64,000 nucleotides of DNA from Anthoceros angustus (Eukaryota > Streptophyta > Anthocerotopsida > Anthocerotales > Anthocerotaceae), in contig MU008170.1 of assembly GCA_010909165.1 (NCBI GenBank), positions 1,550,001 through 1,614,000 on the forward strand, in the 5' to 3' direction. A program made the position numbers and the translations under genes. How positions within the stretch are numbered: position 1 is the stretch's first letter; each line of letters starts with the position of its first letter. Below, one piece after another: positions 1 through 11,460 of this stretch. A model generated the notes under the pieces. That model did no database searches and was not told the origin of the DNA. It saw nothing but the letters and a program-made list of their open reading frames with translations.

Positions 1-2200
1 TATCGGCGTGATCGGGCCGGTGGAGGCGGCGGGAGGCGAGCCAATCGGCCGAGCAAGTGGCCGAGCAAGCAGTGAGGTGAGGAGGCAGCCGGGAGATTGG
101 GGACCTCGAGTGCAGCGGGAGGTAGAAGGCGGCGGGGAGGCTGGAGGACAACAAGGACACCTTGGGTTGCAACTCCAAGATGCATCAGGCGGAGGGGTTC
201 TCAGCGAGAATCCAAGACTTGACGAGAGGTGGGCGCCTCCAGCTCCGCTTGAAACGGAGGAGAATAGGCGGCGGTGCAAGGAGTTCGGCGTCGCAAGGTT
301 GCGGCGGGATGTGGCGGAAGCCGAGAGTCGGACGGGGATACCCGCCCTGGAGAAGGAAGTGGAGGACCTCAGGAAAGAATAGCGAGGAAGAAGCCTTTGG
401 AGGAAAAGGTTGCTCGTCCGGTTGCGAGGCGAAGGAGCTCGGCTCCATGGCCCATAATGGCGGGCTGGAACAGCACAGGAGGAGGAGGAGCGTCGGCGGC
501 GAAGGTTGCAAGAGTAGAGGCCCTTGGCGGCCTCAAGAGTCCGCCCGCCCTACGGTGGTAAGCAGCCGGAGGCAGGCGGTGGGCGATCTGCTCGATTCTG
601 GAGCACCTCGGAGGAGAATGGGTGCTCGGGCTCATGTGGAGGAGGCGATTGACAAGTCGATTCCGACCGCCTACTACAGCGAGCTCCTCAAGGCTCTGGA
701 GGTCTGCGCCACCCTAGGCGGGAGGTGGACTTCGGAAGGATGGAAGGAGGCGAGGAGGCGGACCGGGGCAGCTGGCCAGGAGTCCTAGGGCTGTTTGGCA
801 GCAGCGGCGGCGGCGAAGGCAGCGGAGGAGGAGGAAGGCGCCACAGGAGGTAAGCACTCGGCACCCTCGCATGGAAGGGCGAGGAGGATCTTGGAGAGGG
901 GAAGGGTGCAAGGGCATTCGGGAACCAAGGGAGGCTCGGTGGATGAACCCATGGCTAGCCGGTGGAGGCATGCCAGGAGCACGAGGTCGGACTTTGTCCG
1001 GACTCTCAGAAAGGCGGATCAGGGTCCGGCCCCAGAAATCTGGACTTAGGGATCCAGGACTCTGGTGAGTCGGACCACGAGGTCCGGACCCGAGGAAGGT
1101 TGGGTCGAGGCCGGACCCGAGGCAAGTCCGGTCCCAGGGCCGGACTCCGGCAGCCGAGGCCGGACCCAGGCGATCCGGTCCCAGGGCCGGACTCGAGCCG
1201 GAGGCCGGACCCGGAGGAAGGCCGGACCTAGAGGTCCGGACTCGAGTCGAGGGTCTGAGGTCCAAACTCGGGAGTGGGGAGAGCCACGATCCCAACCCAG
1301 ATCCAGCCCTTGGAGGCCCCTGCGCGAGGCCCGCGAGAGAGAAGAGGGAGGCGAGAAGACTTGGTGGTGGCCGTTGTCGAGGGCCGCCGGTGGCGCTCAG
1401 CAGACCCTCGGGAAGAGGAAGGGTCCGCCTCGCGGATCATCCGATTAGGTGCGCCGACCGGAGCTCGGCTTTGGGCCGCCGGTGCCAAGAAGGAATCGGG
1501 GGCCATCCGGCCCCAGCAGCGATAGGCGGAATAGGCGAGGTAGTAGGCGGTGGTTAGGGCCTGTGGCGGCCTCATTTCGAATAGAGGTGTAATAAAGCGC
1601 CGACCTTGGCGTAGTATAAGAGGCTAAGGGCCTGAATAAATCATCTTTCTCTTGGTGTTGATGCGTTCTTGCAGACCTTTGTGTGTCTTCTTGCTAACGT
1701 GAGTCACGAGTCAGCGGCGAGCACGGCGGCTCGGGAGATTGATCGGTCACGGTAGCCGGACCTAGCGTGTTGTGGTGTGTGCGGGGAAGGGTGGCGGTGA
1801 CCCGTGCTCGTCCGGGCAGCCCCCCCGGCAGGGAGTGTGGCGGAGGAACTCGGGAGGCGTCTGAGCCGGACGGAGGCCGTGGAGCAGCGGAGGAGGTCGG
1901 GCCCATGTAACCAGCGTCTTTTCTAAGGTGAGTGCGTGCGGAGGAGAGGAAAGGGCGGAAGTGTGAGTGGCAGATATGAGCGTCTGAGGTGACAGGTCCT
2001 AAGCGTTTAGCCATCTGGGCTGTCACGGTGAAACGTTGTGAGTAGTTAGGAATGTGTGCGTTGAGGAGGCGAGCAGCTAAGTGCGGTAGGAATCACGAAG
2101 CAGCGGCAAGCGGAGTCTATCATTCCCTTGGGAGCAGTTTCTTCCTAGCGACCACGGGATTATGTGCGCCCGGCTGGCCATCGGCGATCGCCCAGCGGGC
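1..2200 (+). repeat. Left arm of a large inverted repeat (LTR-retroelement sequence)
   Basis: This GC-rich stretch matches, in reverse complement, the stretch at about 5440-7676. Anchors are the first bases (matching 7650-7676), the TCCGGAC-rich block (1000-1260 against 6400-6670), the block with an AATAAAG-like and a TATAAGAGG-like string at 1590-1625 (matching about 6075-6110), and CGCCCGGCTGGCCATC at 2167-2182 (matching about 5456-5471). The two strings and the placement suggest an LTR with its R region near 1600. The arm is cut by the window start. Its open frames carry no recognised domain, so I treat the arm as non-coding LTR and internal retroelement sequence. The copies have diverged by many small indels. 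Confidence 0.7.
1000..1260. repeat. Cluster of TCCGGAC/GTCCGGAC palindromes, left arm
   Basis: About a dozen exact or one-off copies of TCCGGAC, GGTCCGGA or GGCCGGAC lie within roughly 260 bp. TCCGGA is its own reverse complement, so the tract can fold into many small hairpins. It lies upstream of the presumed TATA/R region of the LTR, where U3 regulatory repeats would sit. A related cluster is in the right arm. Confidence 0.75.
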
Positions 2201-2681
2201 GTTGTTGCTTAATCCTGAGCTTATACTCCTGCTTGATGGCGTCGCAGTACCTGGCGAGCTTTGCCTCCGGCTCTAGGTCTAGTATTTTGAGCATAGCCTT
2301 CATGAATTGCAAATGAAATTCTTCAAGTGTCCCCGTATGCTTGAGAGCGTACCATGCTGACCAACACCTTTCTTTGTGATCCTTAGGCAAGAAATTGTGA
2401 AGAAGCTCTGCTTTCATCACTTCCCATGACTGTATGGGTGGCTTCTCTCCACGCTTCCCAGCCTCCTTCCTGTTCTCCCACCAGGCTCTGGCTAGATGGC
2501 TCGTGTAATGAGCTGCAAAATCCACCTTCTCCTTTTCTTGCATGCTGACTACTTCGAAATATATGGTGAATGCTTGCGTCCACTCCTGCAACTTACTCGG
2601 GCTCCTATCTTGGCAGGTGAGCACCTCGAACTTAGCTCTCTTTCTCAGATCGTCATTTCGAGTTGGTTCATCGAATGACAT
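2160..2681 (-). pseudogene. Retrotransposon gag fragment
   Basis: A 173-residue minus-strand open frame has the composition of a plant retrotransposon gag domain. It carries tryptophan-anchored motifs (LQEWTQAFTIYFEV, ARAWWENR) followed by a segment on assembling and moving chains (LHNFLPKDHKERCWSAWYAL, then LEEFHLQFMKAM). This is the Retrotrans_gag type of capsid core in both Ty1/Copia and Ty3/Gypsy elements. The fragment runs at its 3' end directly into the inverted-repeat sequence (GDRRWPAGRT), so its C-terminus is probably junction sequence. Upstream (about 2700-3600, minus) short charged, coiled-coil-like pieces continue the gag N-terminus with frame breaks. No zinc knuckle follows. Confidence 0.65.
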
Positions 2682-5439
2682 CCCTTCTCTAGAAGCAAGG
2701 TCGGATCACCGGGCTTGAGCTCTCTCATGCCTTGCAATTTGCGAGCCTTTGGCTATCTCGATTTTGGGATCCTCTTGTTCTTCCCCGGCTAGTCCTTGCA
2801 CTCGAAAATTTTCAATGTCATGGACTGTGTTGGTGACGAGTCGGTGATGTGGGCAACTCGCTTGCGAGGCAAGCCTTCCATCTCTATTATCATTCGCACT
2901 TGAAGTGAAAGTTGTCTTGTCCAGAGGTGGGTCTCTGCATGACTTGTGCTAAAATATTTCTCCAATTTCGCTCCTTCTCTTCATTCTATGCAAGCAAATT
3001 TGCTAACAACTTCTCATGCTGTTCCTTTTGTTCTTGCAACCTCCGATGCAGAACAGCTTGAGCTTCGGCTTCCATCGTGCTTTGAATCTGCATGCACGGA
3101 TCATCGCCCGTTCACCTCATCTCTCGGCACATGCAACTCTTCTTGGACTAAGCCGGCATGTCGAAGCATCTCACGTAAGGCCTTCTCCCTTTCTGCATTT
3201 TGAGCCAAAATATCAGCCAAAAATTTTTCGTGCTTCTCGGCCGATCTTGTAGGGTTCGTTGGATCATAGCACGAACTTGCCTCAACACGGGATCGAATTA
3301 CGCTTCGTGTTGAGCCACGTTCGCATCAAATTCACAGGCTCGGCCTCTATCGCTCCATGTGTAGGCATGCACGGATCGTGCACCACGCCCCTCCTCCTCA
3401 ACTACTTCTTTCCTTGCGGCTCGGCCTCGTTTACGGCAGTTGCCTTCCCATCTTCTACCCAGCTAGCGAGGATTTGCGAGGGCGGCCAATTTTCTTCTTA
3501 ATGCCACCTCTAGCGCGGTCCGCCTCGCGACCTCACCGTGATGCAAGCTCAACATATGGCCATATCGGCCATGGATCTTGCCGTCGGTCGTGAAGCTCTT
3601 GCTATCCTCCATCGACCTCATGCGCACGTGATCCAAGCTAGAATATGCACGGCCGGGGTTATGTAGCTTATCCCTTCGTTGTAAAATTGCCAGCCCGTGC
3701 TCTCACACATGCACCTGCGTTCAGATGCTGGACCCGGCTGTCACTTCTCCTACCAGCACTCGATGCGACCTCTGCCACTGATGTGGTCACTAGTGATCCA
3801 CACTCCGACTGCGATTGAAAGATCCAAGTGGTCACAATGAGGATTCTGGTCAGATTTTGGCACAAGCATGCCTGGCTCTTTCAACTCCCACGGTCATGAT
3901 AGCAATTTATATAGCCCGTGCCAAATCCTCGGATCGCCTCGAGCGAACCACTGCACTAACGGTGAGAAACTCATCGGTCCATGTCATTGATATGCTTTGA
4001 AAACGAAGCATCGAACTCGACGCCTACCGAGTAGCTCACCATTCGGCTTTTGCTTTTGCTAAGACTCAGCAAACGGCTTTGTCTATACTCGCATATCAAG
4101 ACAAACAGTGCGAATGGCTGCATGAGCGTGCCACTCACGTCGCAACTTGGTGGCCAATTTGTCGCGACTTGACAATCTTCTGTCAACTTAAAATTGCGAG
4201 CCGTGCTCTCACACATGCACTGCGTTCGGATGTTGGACTCGGTTGTCACTTCTCCTACCCGGCTTTCGATGTGACCTACGCCGATGTGGTCACTAGTGAT
4301 CACACTCCGCTGCGATTCGAAAGATCAAGTGGTCGATGAGGATTACGGTGATTTTGGCACAAGCATGCAGCTCTTTCAACTCACGGTCATGATAGCAATT
4401 TATAGCCGCAAATCCTCGGATCGCGCTCGGCGAGAATTCCTATGAATGAGCATCATTTTCTGGTCCAAATCATTGATATGCTTTTGCTTACGGATGTCGA
4501 ACTCACGGCGGTGAGTAGCTCGCACCATCGGCTTTTGCTTTTGTGACAAACTTCTCACATATCAAGACAACAGTGCTGAATGCGACTCTTGGCATGGCGT
4601 GCCACTCACGTCAACGGTGGCCAATTTGTCGCGACTTGACAATCTTGCTGTCAACTTTCGAGTGCGGAGATTTCGACCCGTCTTTGCTCGCCCACAAACT
4701 TTGCACTTCAAGTTTGCATATCGCACGTAGCTCTTGAATTCCGACCACAAGCTTGATCATATACAATGCTCTTGCCTTGCTGTGCTTAGACTTCTGACTT
4801 CAAGACTCTCTTGTCTGCAATTCAATTCGCTCACTCTTCTTGATCATGGTAGAAAGAAACCCTCTTCATTTGCCACAAGATGGACCAGTGGCGTCGGTAT
4901 TTGAATTGCTCAAATAAAGAACCACAACACACATATCAGCAACTTGCTTGAATGCCACAGCGCTGTCATTTCCTACCGTCTCGTCTTGGACCTAATGTTC
5001 AAGACTGAGCTATTGTCTGGCCTGCTTCTCACAAGACTGAGCTAGCAATTCTTGCACTTTCCACAACCCTCATGCGATGTGACATGCTCTAGGTTTGGCT
5101 GGCTAGCAAGACCTCAACTGCGGGGCCCATGGGCCTCTTGCTGTTGTCTTTTTTTGCTTTGCAACGAGACAACAACAAGACGTCCTGGTTCTTGCATGCC
5201 TCTGACTCCCTAGGAGTCTTCTGTCAGCCGTCTTGTGCCCTCAGGCCACACGACACAAAATGCCAACCTGAACTGAGTCGTTCGCATGGGTGCTCTCCGG
5301 TCACTTATTGGCGCCATTAGCGTGCCTCCTGCACATTTAGTGCCGAGAACTTCTGCAATGTTGAACTGGCGTCAGCCAAGCCAAAGGGAACAAGGATCTC
5401 CTCTGGTTTGCTCACTTCTCCTTTCGCTTTCGAGTTCTG
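2682..5439. mobile_element. Spacer between the inverted arms; degraded retroelement sequence
   Basis: No intact gene is visible. Minus-strand translation from about 3600 to 2700 is broken gag N-terminal sequence. At 3660-4740 a block of roughly 450 bp is loosely repeated: the sequence from about 3800 (ATCCACACTCCG) resembles that from about 4300 (GATCACACTCCG), and GGTCATGATAGCAATTTATA occurs at 3890 and 4383. The remainder (4740-5440) shows nothing I can name. Confidence 0.4.
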
Positions 5440-7676
5440 TGGTGCGACTTTCGCTGATGGCCAGCCGGGCGCGCACAATCCTGTGTCGTTGTAGTAAGGA
5501 GTCCGCTCCCAAGAGAATGATGGGCTCCGTTTGCCTTGTTTCAATCGTTTCGTCCCTCACTTAGTATCAGTTCAGTCTCAATACACCTATTCATCGTTTT
5601 AAGCCTAACTACCCGCAACGCTCACCGACAGGCCCGGTGCGGCCAAACGTTTAAGGACCCGTTCGCATCCGTGTCGTTCAAGTTCGTCACTCAACCCTCT
5701 AGTCCGTTCCTCTTACCACTCTCATTACTCTCACCATCCTTGGGAAAAGCGCGGGTGGCTACGCGGTCTGGACCTCCTCCGTAGCTCTGCTGGGCCTCTC
5801 CGTCCGGGCTTCGCACGCCCTCCCGGAGTTCCTCGGCTCACACGTTCCGGTCAGTCCAATCTTTGGGCCTTTGCTGCGGGCGAGCAAGGGTCCCTAGCGC
5901 TATTCCTGCACACCACCACACGTTAGGGTCCGTCACCAAGACCTTGATCAGGTCTCTCGGCATCCCTGCTTTCGATGACTCGGGACTCGCGTTAACAAGA
6001 AGGCACCCAGGCACGCGGAGGCGGCATCAACACCAAGAGAAAGATGCTTTACTCGAGGCGGCCTCGGCCCTCTTATACTACGCGAAGGTCGGCGCCTTTA
6101 TTACACCTCTATTAGAGGCCAGCTCGGTCGCCCTAATCGGCCGCCTACTATTCTCCTTATTCCTCCTATCTTGGCCGGTGGTGGTAGGATGGCCCCGATT
6201 CCGTCTTGCACGGCGTGGTAGAGCCGACATGCGGCGCAATCGGATGATCCGGGACCCTACCTCTCCCGGTGCAGCTGCGCTACGTGGCCGGCGGCGACGA
6301 TCACCACTAAGTCCTCCTCTCCCTCCTCTCTTATCTCTCTGGTGGGCCCTGCAGGCGGGCCCTCAAGAGATGGATCTGCAGTGATCGGTGGCTCTCCCCA
6401 CTCAGTCTGGACCTCGGGACCCTCTCGACTCGGTCAGGACCTCTAGGTCCGGCCTTCCCTGGTCCGGTCCTGCAATGGGCCTTCTTTGGAGTTCGGACCT
6501 CGGGGTCCGGACTTGCCTAGGTCCGGTCTTAGGCCCCAACCCTTCCAGGAGGACCTCGAGTCCCGATCGTCACTAGAGTCTGGACCTCTAAGTCCAATCC
6601 TCCTTGAGGCGGACTTGAGTCGGCCTTTCTTCAAGTCGGACAAAGTCCGGACTCACGCAGACTCTGGTTTGCCTCCTCGCCGGGCTTATCACGGGCTCAC
6701 CAGGCCTTCCGGTTCAGGGTTCCGTTCACGCCCTTCCACGGCCTCCCGGGGCCCTCCTCCTTCCTTACATGCGGAGTGCAGTGCTTACCTCGTGGCAGTG
6801 ACCCTTCCTCGTCCGGCTCCTCCGTTGCTCTCCCTCGCAGCTCTGTTGTCGTCAAGCAGGCTCCTAGGGTCCCAGTGGATGTCTTTGTCCCTTCCTCCCT
6901 CGCTCCTCCTTCCAGGCCCTTACGGAGTCCGCCCCACTGCCTGGGGTGGCGCAGACCTCGAGCCTTGAGGCTTCTGCGTGGTAGTAGGCAAAGTCGAATC
7001 GACTTGAATTGCCTCCTCCATGGGCCGGGCACCGGTATTCCCTCCGTGAGGTGCTCGGCTTGGGCATGTTGTCCCGGCCTGGCCGTCTCCATTGCGAGCT
7101 TACCAAGCGGCGGGCGGACTCCCTCGATGCCACCAAGGCGGCCTCAGGCACCTCCTGCGGCCTTGGCTGCTCGGTTCTCCTCCTCCCCGTCGTTCTAGCT
7201 CCAGATTTGCAGCCATGGAGTGAGCTCACCCTCCTTCCATAGCCGGACGAGCACTGTGCTCCTCCTCGGTCTCTCTTCCCTCCGTTCATCCTTTCCGGAG
7301 GTCGCCACTTCCTTCTCGGCGGGCGGTCCTCGTCCGGCTCCGGCCTCCACCTCTGCTGCGGCCTTGCGGCGTCGAACTCCTTGGGCCGTCGCCTACTCTC
7401 CTCCGTCTTCAAGCGGTGGGCGCTCTATCTCCACTCGAAGTCTTGGATTCTCTCGTTGAGAACCCCTGCTCAATACGTCTTGAGTTGTAGCTCATCCTTC
7501 TTGCGCCCTCCAGCTCCTGCCGCTCTTCTACCTCCTGCGGTGCACCGAGGTCCCCTATTTCCGGTCTTGACCTCCGATTCCTCCTCACGGCTCGGCGTGC
7601 TCCAGCCCGCTGCCCCGGCCTTGAGGTTAGCGCAGCTACCCGGCCGTCTCCCTCCCATGGTCCGATCACGTCGATA
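5440..7676 (-). repeat. Right arm of the large inverted repeat (LTR-retroelement sequence)
   Basis: This is the reverse complement of 1-2200, with the same landmarks: a TATA/AATAAAG-like block at 6075-6110, a TCCGGAC cluster at 6400-6670, and the end match at 7650-7676. The arm reads outward from the spacer on the minus strand, so the two arms are head-to-head around a 3.2 kb centre. Unlike the left arm it continues beyond 7676 into further element sequence (7677-9500). Confidence 0.7.
6400..6670. repeat. Cluster of TCCGGAC-type palindromes, right arm
   Basis: Dense copies of GGTCCGG, GTCCGGAC, AGTCCGGAC and GTCTGGACCT occur, reverse-complement related to the left-arm cluster. Copies vary mainly by C to T or G to A changes (TCTGGAC for TCCGGAC), as expected from deamination of methylated cytosines in CG and CNG contexts. 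Function is unknown; position fits LTR U3. Confidence 0.7.
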
Positions 7677-8732
7677 GTGATCCCGGTCGCCGCCTCGGCG
7701 CTTCCGTTGCCTTCACAGCCTCGGCGAGTCGATGTTGGGCTTGAGCCACCTCGGCCAAGTCGCGGGCGTTCTCCGCCTGCCTATGTCCCTCCTCTGCCTC
7801 CTTCTGCGCCACCTCCACGCGCTGCAGGTCCTGCCCGCGCTTGGGCCTCATGCCCCTGCTCGCCCGGTGAAGAAACTTAGCCCGATCCTGCAATGGACCA
7901 AACTTCCCTTTCGCCTCCGGCGCCCCCTCGATGCGGCCGAGGCTTCCTTCTTCCTCGCCTCTGGAGCCTCCATCACTCCTGGAGGAGCACCATCGCCTCC
8001 TTGTTGCCTTCCACCTCCACAGGTCTTCTCGGCCGTCCCTTGAGACCCCGAGCATACCATCCATGGAGTGGCAGGACCGCCGTGTCTCTTCCACAGGCGC
8101 CTTGAGTGAGGCCCCAAGAAGTCCGTCGTGGGCGGGCATCTCGTCGCCAAGGACCTCCATACCGCGGCGGTCCGGTTGGTCTCGGACCTAATCGGGACCC
8201 TCGGGTCACGAGTCTTGGTCAGCCTCACCTCCTTGGCCCTCTTGGCCGCCAATTCCTTCATTCGCCCTCTTTCTCCACAGGGCTCGGAGGGTGAGGGGTT
8301 CGGGGAGTGACCTTTTACCTCTCCCGGTCGAATATAGGAGGGCCGGCTCGGGCTGGGCCGCCTCCTCCGCTCCTTGGCGGCGTCCTTTCCGCCCTTAAAT
8401 CGCCTCCTCGGCTTCTTGCCACTCCGTTGGCGAGGCGAGAACGCAGGCGCCGTCACAGGTCTTTGCGTTGGCCGGGTGGCACCGTCTTCCGCCTCTTGGT
8501 CCCCGCAGTCCGTCGGGCTCGTGGCTGTCGTCGTTCTTGGCGTGTGCAGCCGGGCTAGGCGCTCATACAGGCCCTCTTCTTCTGTTGCTCGGTGGGGTAC
8601 AGGGAGGAGGAAGCGGGGATGTCCTCCACACTTCCCTCGGTGGCGAGGTCCGCTCAGACGGGAGTCAGGATTCCTCAGTCTTCCTCCGGACCCTCTTGCT
8701 CCGGTGGGCCAGGCCTCCGCCTCCTGCGCCAC
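7409..8732 (-). pseudogene. GC-rich retroelement ORF remnant (gag-like, coiled-coil and basic)
   Basis: Overlapping minus-strand frames form a broken coding stretch. The longest runs 8732-7848 (294 residues) and is rich in Arg, Lys, Pro and Glu (KELAAKRAKEVRLTKTRD). The next piece in another frame (8160-7666) has Ala/Glu/Gln heptads (HRQAENARDLAEVAQAQHRL) typical of a coiled coil. At least two frame changes separate them. The sequence is upstream, on the same strand, of the right-arm LTR, so it is most simply internal sequence of that element. No protease, RT or integrase motif is present. Function beyond 'retroelement internal region' is not established. Confidence 0.4.
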
Positions 8733-8956
8733 CTCCGCCTCCTCCGGTGAGGCGGCCCCGAGTCGCGTTCCTCTTCACCCTCCTTGAGGTTCGCGTGCCC
8801 ACACATGAATTAAAATGGCGATAACGGCAGCGGAGGCTTCTCACACCTCGACTTGTGAGCTTCATTGATCTGGCGAAGATGATCACCTTCGCCCTCCTTC
8901 CTCTGCGCGTAATAAAATAGATTGTCACCAAGGTGATCTACCTTGGTGAGCATGTT

Positions 8957-9455
8957 CTAGTGGACAATGATCCTTGCCACGCTCTCACCCTCACCTCCAG
9001 AAATCCAGACATCAACCCGTTGGTTGTTCGTTGCGTCCACAGCTTCGACATGGCCTTTACCACCTCTATCTTTCCTACGGCCTTGAGGGGTTGAACCTAC
9101 GCCCCCAATTTCCTCGTGGGCCATTGTAAACCTCGGACCTCCACGGTCCACCTCCTAGGGTCCTCTCGAAGGCTCTTAGATCGAACCTCCTGTTGGCCGC
9201 AACATCTTCCCGGCGATTCTGACTAGGGCGACTGTCAAGGTCCGCATACTGAAAACGCCAGTGCCACTCCTGACCAGCCTCCGCCTCCTCCGCCCACGTC
9301 CAAGTCCCGTAGCGCTTGGTGACGATGTTGCCCACCACCATGGCTCCCAAACCTCCGCCGCCTTCTTGGTCCCATCTTCCGCCTCCTTCCGTCTCACGGC
9401 CGAGGCGTGAAGCTACAATTCGCTCCCGCCGTGGTGTCGGCTGTTCACTCGCCAA
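8957..9455 (-). pseudogene. Broken minus-strand ORFs of the same GC-rich element
   Basis: Two overlapping frames (9455-9075, 126 residues; 9151-8957, 64 residues) look like one protein split by a frameshift near 9100. The first has a Trp/Arg-rich segment (RYGTWTWAEE, WHWRFQYADLDSRPSQN) and the second an acidic-basic tail (VDVWISGGEGE). No family is recognised. Its position upstream on the minus strand suggests it belongs to the same element as the 7409-8732 remnant. Confidence 0.3.
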
Positions 9456-9499
9456 GCAAGGATGCTGGAGCGATCAAAAGACAACGAGAGCCGGGTGTC

Positions 9500-10336
9500 C
9501 GAGAGAATGCGAAGATCGCCGGTTGTTTGAAGAATGACCTCCGCCTACTCTTCTCCGCCGGGTAACCGCGGAGGGCGGCTCGCCGTCAGAATCCGAGCCT
9601 CGCATGGCTTACTCGCCTTTACGCCCGCCTACTCGCCTTACGCGTACGCTGGAGCGTGAATACCGCTATAACGGCATCGCAGGCTACGGCCCGGCTCGCA
9701 TGCCTGCCTTCCATTCCATCCACGTGGCTTCTAACTCACGCCCCAACTTCTAAATTACCCATCCTTGGGCGATTATCCCATTCTGACTGGAGTGGGGTCC
9801 GGACTTATCCGACATCTCGGCAGTGGTCCGGGTCCTGAGTGGCACCGGGTCCTCACCCCGAGTCCGAGTGCACTCGAGCATGAGTGTATTTATTCCTCCT
9901 TTTCCGCCTTATTTTACACTCCATACCTACGAAAAAAAAAAAACAAACCCCGCTTATTTCCCAACCCCAAGGGGAGTCCGTTGTCCACAAGTTCCTCTCA
10001 TTCTCCATCTCGACGTTCCTCTTTCTCCCGCGACTCTGACTATTCATCCCTTCTTGCATCTTGCTCTAGCTCCTGTCTTCAAAGTCCACGGCTCCTTTCC
10101 CACACCTTCCGCCTCACAAACTCTTGCCTTCAAAATTTTCATGTGTTCTCCGCCAAATGTAGAGCCAATACAAGATGCAAACAATCTCGGTCCAAAGATC
10201 ACACCAGACCCCAAAAGCTCACACTCGGTCACTTCTCCCACTCCTTGATGGTCCCTTCCAGCTCCCATACCGGCAGCCTCCTAATCCACTCCAAAGGCGG
10301 GCGTGATCTGGAGTCATCCCATTGATCCGATCGTCC
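9500..10336. other. Transition between retroelements, no gene recognised
   Basis: At 9780-9860 there are further TCCGGAC-like repeats (GGGTCCGGACTTATCC, GGTCCGGGTCC), suggesting a second LTR edge of the GC-rich element near 9900. An A-tract lies at 9931-9944. The stretch 9950-10330, directly downstream on the minus strand of the primer-binding site at 10337-10352, has only short open frames and would be the 5' untranslated or gag leader of a minus-strand Copia element. Confidence 0.35.
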
Positions 10337-10352
10337 GGCTCTGATACCAAGA
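10337..10352 (-). promoter_or_regulatory. Primer-binding site of a minus-strand Copia-type element
   Basis: Read on the minus strand this is TCTTGGTATCAGAGCC. It contains TGGTATCAGAGC, the plant Copia primer-binding site complementary to the 3' end of initiator tRNA-Met. It begins directly after the putative LTR end (CTTACA), as reverse-transcription priming requires. Confidence 0.8.
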
Positions 10353-10699
10353 TGTAAGCGGCATCGTGCGAGATGGGCGACTAAGGGCACCAGGAGCGCA
10401 GAAAGCTGGGAATCAATTCCCGCTTGGATCTTGGGAACGGGCTCAAGTAACCCACGCCCCTGTTTGAGCACGTGTTCAAAATTAATGTTGTTCCTGACTA
10501 CAGTTCGGCTAACTATGGTTAGTTGCCCCTAGGTTAGTCACTCACTCTAACTCACCTAATGTTCTAGCTAGCTGCCCTCGTCTGGCTACCATCTATCTAT
10601 GCGGCCCTCGGCGAGGTCAGGCGCTTAGTGCGGTGTCTACCATAGCCTGGCGATTGACTAGGTCCTTCACGGCTGGAGCTTGCTCAATCTGCCGTGACA
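10353..10699 (-). mobile_element. Putative Copia-type LTR
   Basis: On the minus strand the interval begins TGTCACGG and ends CGCTTACA, so it has TG...CA termini, and it is followed immediately by the tRNA-Met primer-binding site. Length (347 bp) suits a plant Copia LTR. No second copy is in the window, so the 10699 boundary rests on the TG dinucleotide alone. The element it belonged to is otherwise not recognisable to the left (9950-10336). Confidence 0.6.
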
Positions 10700-11149
10700 G
10701 TATATGGGAACTCCTTGAGCTACGGATGGCACAGCAATACCCTTTCGCCGTCGTCTCTTGGTTTTGGTAGCTGCATCAATGTCCTCTCCACTTTGGGGCT
10801 GGTCACCACTCCCTCCTTCTTTGCCAATATCTTTCCTCTAGGCTTTGAGTCAGCATCTTCATCATCAGATTCCTACACAGGCTTACCTTCTTCCATGATG
10901 GCGGCAAGACCGTGTGTTGTTCATTCAATTGGCCTTGACATGCTGCTGGCTTCATCGAAGACTCCTCTCACAGCTACTTCCTCTTCTTCTGTTGGGGCAG
11001 GCCTGCATGGGACTTCCCCATGCATCCAAGCGATACGTCATTGATGAGCCACGACCTCCTCCTCTTCCACGACTGCTTAGTGTCGGGTTCCTTGGGCAGC
11101 GCCACTCAACACGTCCAGTTTCTCCACAGTTGATGCAGCCCTACTAGAA
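10700..11149 (-). pseudogene. Retroelement gag C-terminal fragment with altered CCHC zinc knuckle
   Basis: On the minus strand the sequence at 11140-11095 reads CINCGETGRVEWRCPRNP. This is a gag zinc knuckle of the form C-X2-C-X4-H-X4-C with the histidine codon position occupied by Arg (CGT). The following Gly/Arg-rich and Ser-rich residues resemble gag linkers. The reading frame stops abruptly at 11139-11149, where a CACTA-like terminus begins, and the Copia LTR starts at its other side. The fragment is therefore sandwiched between two later insertions or rearrangements. Confidence 0.55.
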
Positions 11150-11460
11150 ATGGGCACCCTATGTTACATTTTATGTTAAGATTTGGACCCCTGGATGTAA
11201 CACTCATGTTGCAACTTTGGGGTCATGTAACACTTTTTGGGCTCCTTGTTACACTTTGGCTTGGAAACCATACCACGGCATTGTTGCAATCATGTTGCAA
11301 TGGTGTTGCAATTATGTTAAGATGAAGTGAGAGGTGGTTTTGCCCTCTCTCAAAATTGCCACATGATTTTAACATCTAAAGTGTTACAAGAGAGGTCTTG
11401 TAACACTTTTGGAGGCTTGAACCTCCTCCCCATCCACCATTGCCCTTTTACTTTTGCCCT
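11139..11460. mobile_element. CACTA-like DNA transposon terminus with subterminal repeats
   Basis: The sequence CCCTACTAGAAA at 11139-11150 differs by one base from the plant CACTA terminal signature CACTACTAGAAA. Within the next 270 bp the motif TGTTAC or its complement GTAACA occurs at least six times in both orientations (about 11162, 11195, 11225, 11248, 11382, 11399), together with CATGTTGCAA repeats. Dense short subterminal repeats next to such a terminus are a hallmark of En/Spm-type elements, where they bind the element's regulatory protein. No matching opposite end was found in the window, so this is a partial or decayed element. Confidence 0.55.
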
